DNA from: Leptospira stimsonii
Lineage (GTDB): Bacteria > Spirochaetota > Leptospiria > Leptospirales > Leptospiraceae
Direction: 5' to 3'
DNA: 10,120 bases
Assembly: GCF_003545885.1 (NCBI RefSeq)
Contig: NZ_QHCT01000014.1
Coordinates: 50,001-60,120, forward strand
Shown one piece after another: positions 9,606 to 10,120 of this stretch. Within the stretch, counting starts at the first letter, position 1, and every line of letters starts with the position of its first letter. The position numbers were made by a program, and so were the translations under genes. Under the pieces are notes generated by a model. It saw nothing but the letters and a program-made list of their open reading frames with translations. It made no database searches and was not told where the DNA came from.

Positions 9606-9634
9606 GTTCGATTTGTCCATCTGTTTTTTGTCAA
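9606..9634 (-). promoter_or_regulatory. Possible promoter with consensus -35 box for the lipoprotein-first operon
   Basis: On the minus strand TTGACA (9634-9629) matches the sigma-70 -35 consensus exactly. Seventeen bases further is TCGAAC (9611-9606), a poor -10 box with three of six consensus positions. If it is used, transcription would start near 9600, downstream of the ATG at 9620, which would favour the TTG start at 9563. The weak -10 keeps confidence low. Confidence 0.28.
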
Positions 9635-9800
9635 ACTAATTCGGCCGTTTCGATGATGTGAAAAATCCAGTCAGAGAAAATTTCCATCAATCCGCGCGCA
9701 TGGAATACGTCTTTTCAGGTTATAAATTCTATGCTCTCGCTTTCGTTTTTTTAAATGACTCCTCATTTCTCTCGAAGAAAAGATTCGAATCTGCTGAAAT

Positions 9801-9822
9801 AGTACAAAGAAGTACAAAGAAG
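9801..9822. repeat. Two-copy 10-bp tandem duplication
   Basis: AGTACAAAGA occurs twice in direct succession (9801-9810 and 9811-9820) and the match continues two bases into the next unit. Such microduplications arise by slippage. It lies about 240 bp upstream of the lipoprotein start and is not in a gene. Confidence 0.8.
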
Positions 9823-9916
9823 GTTTCGTTCCTTCTTTTAGCTCTCCTGGATTCTTTTGATTCTCTGTTTCAATTAGAAACGTAGGTTTTTTTGAAGGAG
9901 TTCCGGAAACAAGCGT

Positions 9917-9935
9917 AGGTCGTGTTCTGCGACCT
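9917..9935. terminator. Hairpin AGGTCG/CGACCT, possible weak terminator
   Basis: A perfect 6-bp inverted repeat with a 7-base loop is followed on the plus strand by CGGTTTTATTTTG. The stem and the T-rich tail resemble an intrinsic terminator, but the stem is short, the T-tract is interrupted and no plus-strand gene precedes it. It may instead be the left border of the repeat array. Confidence 0.25.
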
Positions 9936-9955
9936 CGGTTTTATTTTGCTTTTTC

Positions 9956-9974
9956 CGGCTTCGTTTGGAAGCCG
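9956..9974. repeat. Hairpin CGGCTTC/GAAGCCG, diverged relative of the array core
   Basis: A 7-bp perfect inverted repeat with loop GTTTG. Together with the preceding TTTTTCC it resembles the core of the 75-bp repeat further right (TTTTTCC, then a hairpin, then TTGGAAGCC), so it is probably a diverged partial unit. Confidence 0.55.
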
Positions 9975-9999
9975 CGTTAAAGAACTAATTCAACCTCAT

Positions 10000-10120
10000 T
10001 CTCTACGGATCGCTGTTTTTCCAACTTCGTTGGAAGCCACTCACTTCGCTTTCGCTGTTCGTTGGCTATTTCGCTCTCTACGGATCGCTGTTTTTCCAAC
10101 TTCGTTGGAAGCCACTCACT
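10000..10120. repeat. Start of a tandem repeat array with 75-bp period
   Basis: The 46 bases at 10000-10045 recur exactly at 10075-10120, where the window ends, giving a period of 75 bp and at least 1.6 copies. Each unit holds a small hairpin (CCAAC-TTC-GTTGG, 10021-10033 and 10096-10108) and simple TTCGCT-type subrepeats. Because 75 is a multiple of three, frames persist through copies: all three plus-strand frames and one minus-strand frame have no stop in the unit. The array may encode a repetitive protein beyond the edge or be a non-coding intergenic repeat. I cannot see its end. Confidence 0.85.

Larger units (their letters stand above)
9564..10120. other. Non-coding right-hand region upstream of the lipoprotein gene
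   Basis: I see no supported gene here. The left part should hold the promoter of the minus-strand operon. The plus-strand frame at 9658-9885 starts with GTG without a ribosome site and has no recognisable domain, so I leave it out. The right part contains a short duplication, two hairpins and the start of a tandem repeat array, each listed separately. Confidence 0.6.

Noticed and set aside
9658..9885. Plus-strand 75-codon frame starting with GTG
   Set aside because: No ribosome site and no domain, and its sequence includes a slippage-type duplication; more likely the upstream region of the minus-strand operon.
10000..10120. CRISPR array
   Set aside because: The repeated part is longer than CRISPR repeats, the period is uniform, only two copies are visible and no cas gene is present.

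Overview
The window looks like a chromosomal segment of a spirochaete of the genus Leptospira, probably from the pathogenic clade. This is inferred from moderate GC (low-to-mid 40s by eye), codon preferences rich in TTC, GAA, TCG and TCC, a spirochaete-type lipoprotein and the mix of gene families. No rRNA, tRNA, CRISPR array, transposase or integrase was seen. Species assignment would need a database search.

Layout. Positions 1-436 (minus) hold the N-terminal 145 codons of an amidase-signature hydrolase that runs off the left edge. It is divergent from an exported ankyrin-repeat protein (595-1569, plus). An AT-rich stretch of about 850 bp without a convincing gene follows. Next comes a solitary gamma-class (TaqI-like) N6-adenine DNA methyltransferase (2420-4057, plus) with no recognisable restriction endonuclease beside it. 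Between it and a DUF2461/TIGR02453 family protein (4544-5200, plus) lie two weak small-ORF candidates.

The right half is on the minus strand and reads right to left as a likely operon. The order is: a lipoprotein with a CsgG/LpoB-like tail (8925-9563), a MaoC-like hydratase (8449-8913), a MarR-type regulator (7960-8418), a DUF3995 membrane protein (7514-7939), and a CASTOR/POLLUX-type RCK ion channel (5481-7436). Gaps among the first four genes are 11, 30 and 20 bp, which suggests co-transcription. The channel follows after a 77-bp gap and may also have its own promoter. The MarR protein is the obvious candidate local regulator. The combination of an acyl-CoA hydratase, an envelope lipoprotein, a small membrane protein and a gated channel suggests an envelope or ion/acyl stress function, but that is inference.

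The right edge (9564-10120) is non-coding. It carries a 10-bp duplication, two hairpins and the beginning of a tandem array with a 75-bp period that continues past the window. That array and the solitary methyltransferase are the least ordinary items. I did not find a clear new multi-gene defence system.
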